From JBFWYO01 sp050186335 (lineage in GTDB: Bacteria; Pseudomonadota; Alphaproteobacteria; Bin65), in contig JBFWYO010000103.1 in NCBI GenBank assembly GCA_050186335.1, positions 1 through 14,225 on the forward strand: a stretch of 14,225 nucleotides of DNA, read 5' to 3'. The translations under genes were made by a program, and so were the position numbers. Each line of letters begins with the position of its first letter. Position 1 is the first letter of the stretch. The notes beneath the pieces are model-generated. The model made no database searches, was not told where the DNA came from, and worked only from the letters and a program-made list of their open reading frames with translations. This document shows, one piece after another, positions 12,686 to 14,225 of the stretch.

Positions 12686-14225
12686 TTAGACGTCGAGTTC
12701 TTCGACGCTCTTGGCGTGCTCCTGGATGAACGCGAAGCGCAGCTCCGGCTTGCGGCCCATCAGGCTTTCGACCAGGTTGGAGGTGGCGTCGCCGCGCTTG
12801 CCGGCCACCGAATCCTTGGGGATCGAGACGCGCAACAGGACGCGCTTCTTCGGATCCATGGTGGTTTCCTTGAGCTGCGACGCCGGCATTTCGCCCAAAC
12901 CCTTGAACCGGCTGATCTCGACCTTCTTGGTGCCGAAATGCTTCTTGATCAGCTCGTCCTTGTGCTTGTCGTCGCGCGCATAAAGCACGTCGCCGCCGTT
13001 GGCCAGGCGGTACAGCGGCGGCATGGCGAGATACAGATGCTTGTTGTGAATGATGTCGGGCATCTCGCGATAGAAGAACGTCAACAGCAGCGACGCGATG
13101 TGCGCGCCGTCGACGTCGGCGTCGGTCATGATGATAATTCGGCCATAGCGCAGGCGCGCCTCGTCGTAATCGCCGTTGGTGCCGCAGCCGAGCGCCTGGA
13201 CCAGATCGCTGAGTTCCTGGTTCTGGCGCAATTTGTCGGCCGAGGCGCTGGCGACGTTGAGAATCTTGCCGCGCAACGGCAGGATCGCCTGGACGCGCCG
13301 GTCGCGCGCCTGCTTGGCCGAGCCGCCGGCGGAATCGCCTTCGACGATGAACAGCTCGGTGTCGGCGGCGGCCTGCACGGAGCAATCGGCCAGCTTGCCG
13401 GGCAGGCGCAATTTGCGCGTCGCGGTCTTGCGGTCGAATTCCTTTTGCTGCCGGCGGCGCATGCGTTCTTCGGCGCGCTCGATGATGTGTTCGAGCAATT
13501 GCTTGGCGCCGGGCGGATCGCCGGTCAGAAAATGATCGAAATGATCCTTGACCAGCTGCTCGACGATCTTCTGCGCCTGCGGCATGCCGAGGCGTTCCTT
13601 GGTCTGGCCCTGGAACTGCGGGTTGGCGATGAACAGCGACAGCACGGTGCACGCGCCGTCGTTGAGATCCTCCGCCGTGATCGGCGCGGCGCGCTTGTTG
13701 CCGATCAGCTCGCCGTAATCGCGGATCGCGCGGGTCAGCGCGTTGCGGAAGCCCTGCTCGTGGCTGCCGCCCTGCGACGTCGGCACGGTGTTGACGTAGG
13801 AGCTGCAGAACCCTTCCTCGTCGCCGGGCCAGGCCACGGCCCATTCGATCTTGCCGCCTTCGTCGAACTCGACGGTGCCGGTGAACGGCTTGGGCGTATA
13901 GCAGGGTCGGCTGCCGATCTGCTCGCTGAGGTAATCGACGATGCCGCCTTCGAAGTGAATGGTTTCCTTCTCGGGAACGTCGCCCTTCTTGTCGAGCGTC
14001 TCGGGATCGCACGACCAGCGGATTTCGACGTTGCTGATCAGATACGCCTTGGCTTTCGCCATGCGGTACAGCGTGGCCGCCTTGAAGCCGGCATTCTTGC
14101 CGAAGATCTCGGGATCGGGCGTGAAGGTGACGGTGGTGCCGCGCCGGTTGCTGTTCGGGCCGAGCTTCTGGAGCTTGGTGATCGGCTTGCCGCGGCGGTA
14201 GCTCTGCGTCCACAGCGCGCCGTCG
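12686..14225 (-). CDS. parE: DNA topoisomerase IV subunit B (5' part beyond the window)
   Basis: About 512 C-terminal residues are visible; the ATPase N-terminus lies past the right edge. ParE is the ATPase and TOPRIM subunit of topoisomerase IV, which with ParC unlinks daughter chromosomes. Visible in order are GTTVTFTPDPEIFG from the transducer domain, the TOPRIM start ELFIVEGDSAGGSA with its catalytic glutamate, PLRGKILNV, the metal site MTDADVDGAHI, the YLAMPPLYR block, and RFKGLGEMPASQLKETTMDP. The PASQLKETTMDP wording, rather than the EQLWETTMD of GyrB, points to ParE, as does the C-terminus MGRKPELRFAFIQEHAKSVEELDV. There is no frameshift or missing key residue in the visible part. An open frame starting at 14062 is only an internal methionine. 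Confidence 0.95.
   Translation of the reverse strand, partial: DGALWTQSYRRGKPITKLQKLGPNSNRRGTTVTFTPDPEIFGKNAGFKAATLYRMAKAKAYLISNVEIRWSCDPETLDKKGDVPEKETIHFEGGIVDYLSEQIGSRPCYTPKPFTGTVEFDEGGKIEWAVAWPGDEEGFCSSYVNTVPTSQGGSHEQGFRNALTRAIRDYGELIGNKRAAPITAEDLNDGACTVLSLFIANPQFQGQTKERLGMPQAQKIVEQLVKDHFDHFLTGDPPGAKQLLEHIIERAEERMRRRQQKEFDRKTATRKLRLPGKLADCSVQAAADTELFIVEGDSAGGSAKQARDRRVQAILPLRGKILNVASASADKLRQNQELSDLVQALGCGTNGDYDEARLRYGRIIIMTDADVDGAHIASLLLTFFYREMPDIIHNKHLYLAMPPLYRLANGGDVLYARDDKHKDELIKKHFGTKKVEISRFKGLGEMPASQLKETTMDPKKRVLLRVSIPKDSVAGKRGDATSNLVESLMGRKPELRFAFIQEHAKSVEELDV

Noticed and set aside
12345..14213. Open frame of 622 codons on the minus strand across parE and the binding-protein gene
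   Set aside because: It is an alternative frame of parE, rich in R, A, P and Q, and crosses the stop of a real gene. The TOPRIM motifs are in the other frame.

Overview
The window is GC-rich, densely coded bacterial chromosome, most likely from an alphaproteobacterium. The RhlE-type helicase has the wording I associate with alphaproteobacterial RhlE, the ParE C-terminus fits the same class, and the gaps carry dispersed repeats of kinds common in that class. Genus cannot be fixed by eye. There is no phage, IS element, CRISPR array, rRNA or tRNA, and no strong sign of recent transfer. Nearly every gene is an ordinary housekeeping or metabolic gene.

Layout. The left edge holds the last 50 codons of an acyl-CoA synthetase, then a branched-chain-amino-acid-type periplasmic binding protein that ends at a hairpin terminator (1-1509). 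Next is a two-domain polyphosphate:AMP phosphotransferase (1539-3017). A mosaic of dispersed repeats ending in a bidirectional terminator (3018-3308) separates it from a minus-strand LLM-class flavin oxidoreductase. That gene has a readable promoter and palindromic operator. A minus-strand rhlE-type DEAD-box helicase follows, and its 3' flank looks like a structured small RNA. Divergent from the helicase are a possible 33-codon leader ORF, an isochorismatase-family hydrolase and a translationally coupled alpha/beta hydrolase, then a repeat cluster, a DUF1499 protein and a PAS-PAS-PAS class III adenylate cyclase (6496-10517). A minus-strand DUF899 thioredoxin-like gene faces the cyclase and has its own promoter with a strong palindrome. 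The right end holds an orphan amino-acid-type solute-binding protein converging on parE, which runs off the edge.

The genes form short independent units rather than one pathway. The left edge (acyl-CoA ligase plus LivK-like binding protein) looks like the end of a transport and CoA-activation locus. The isochorismatase and alpha/beta hydrolase are a coupled pair.

The most interesting part is not a protein. Minus strand 4728-4556 can fold into successive stem-loops, two of which expose C-rich CCUCC or CCUCCCC loops complementary to Shine-Dalgarno sequences, and ends in a classic Rho-independent terminator. This resembles the design of alphaproteobacterial anti-Shine-Dalgarno small RNAs. Two further regulatory regions (in front of the LLM and DUF899 genes) have recognisable promoters overlapped by inverted repeats. 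The two copies of a roughly 105-bp dispersed repeat lie in opposite orientation.
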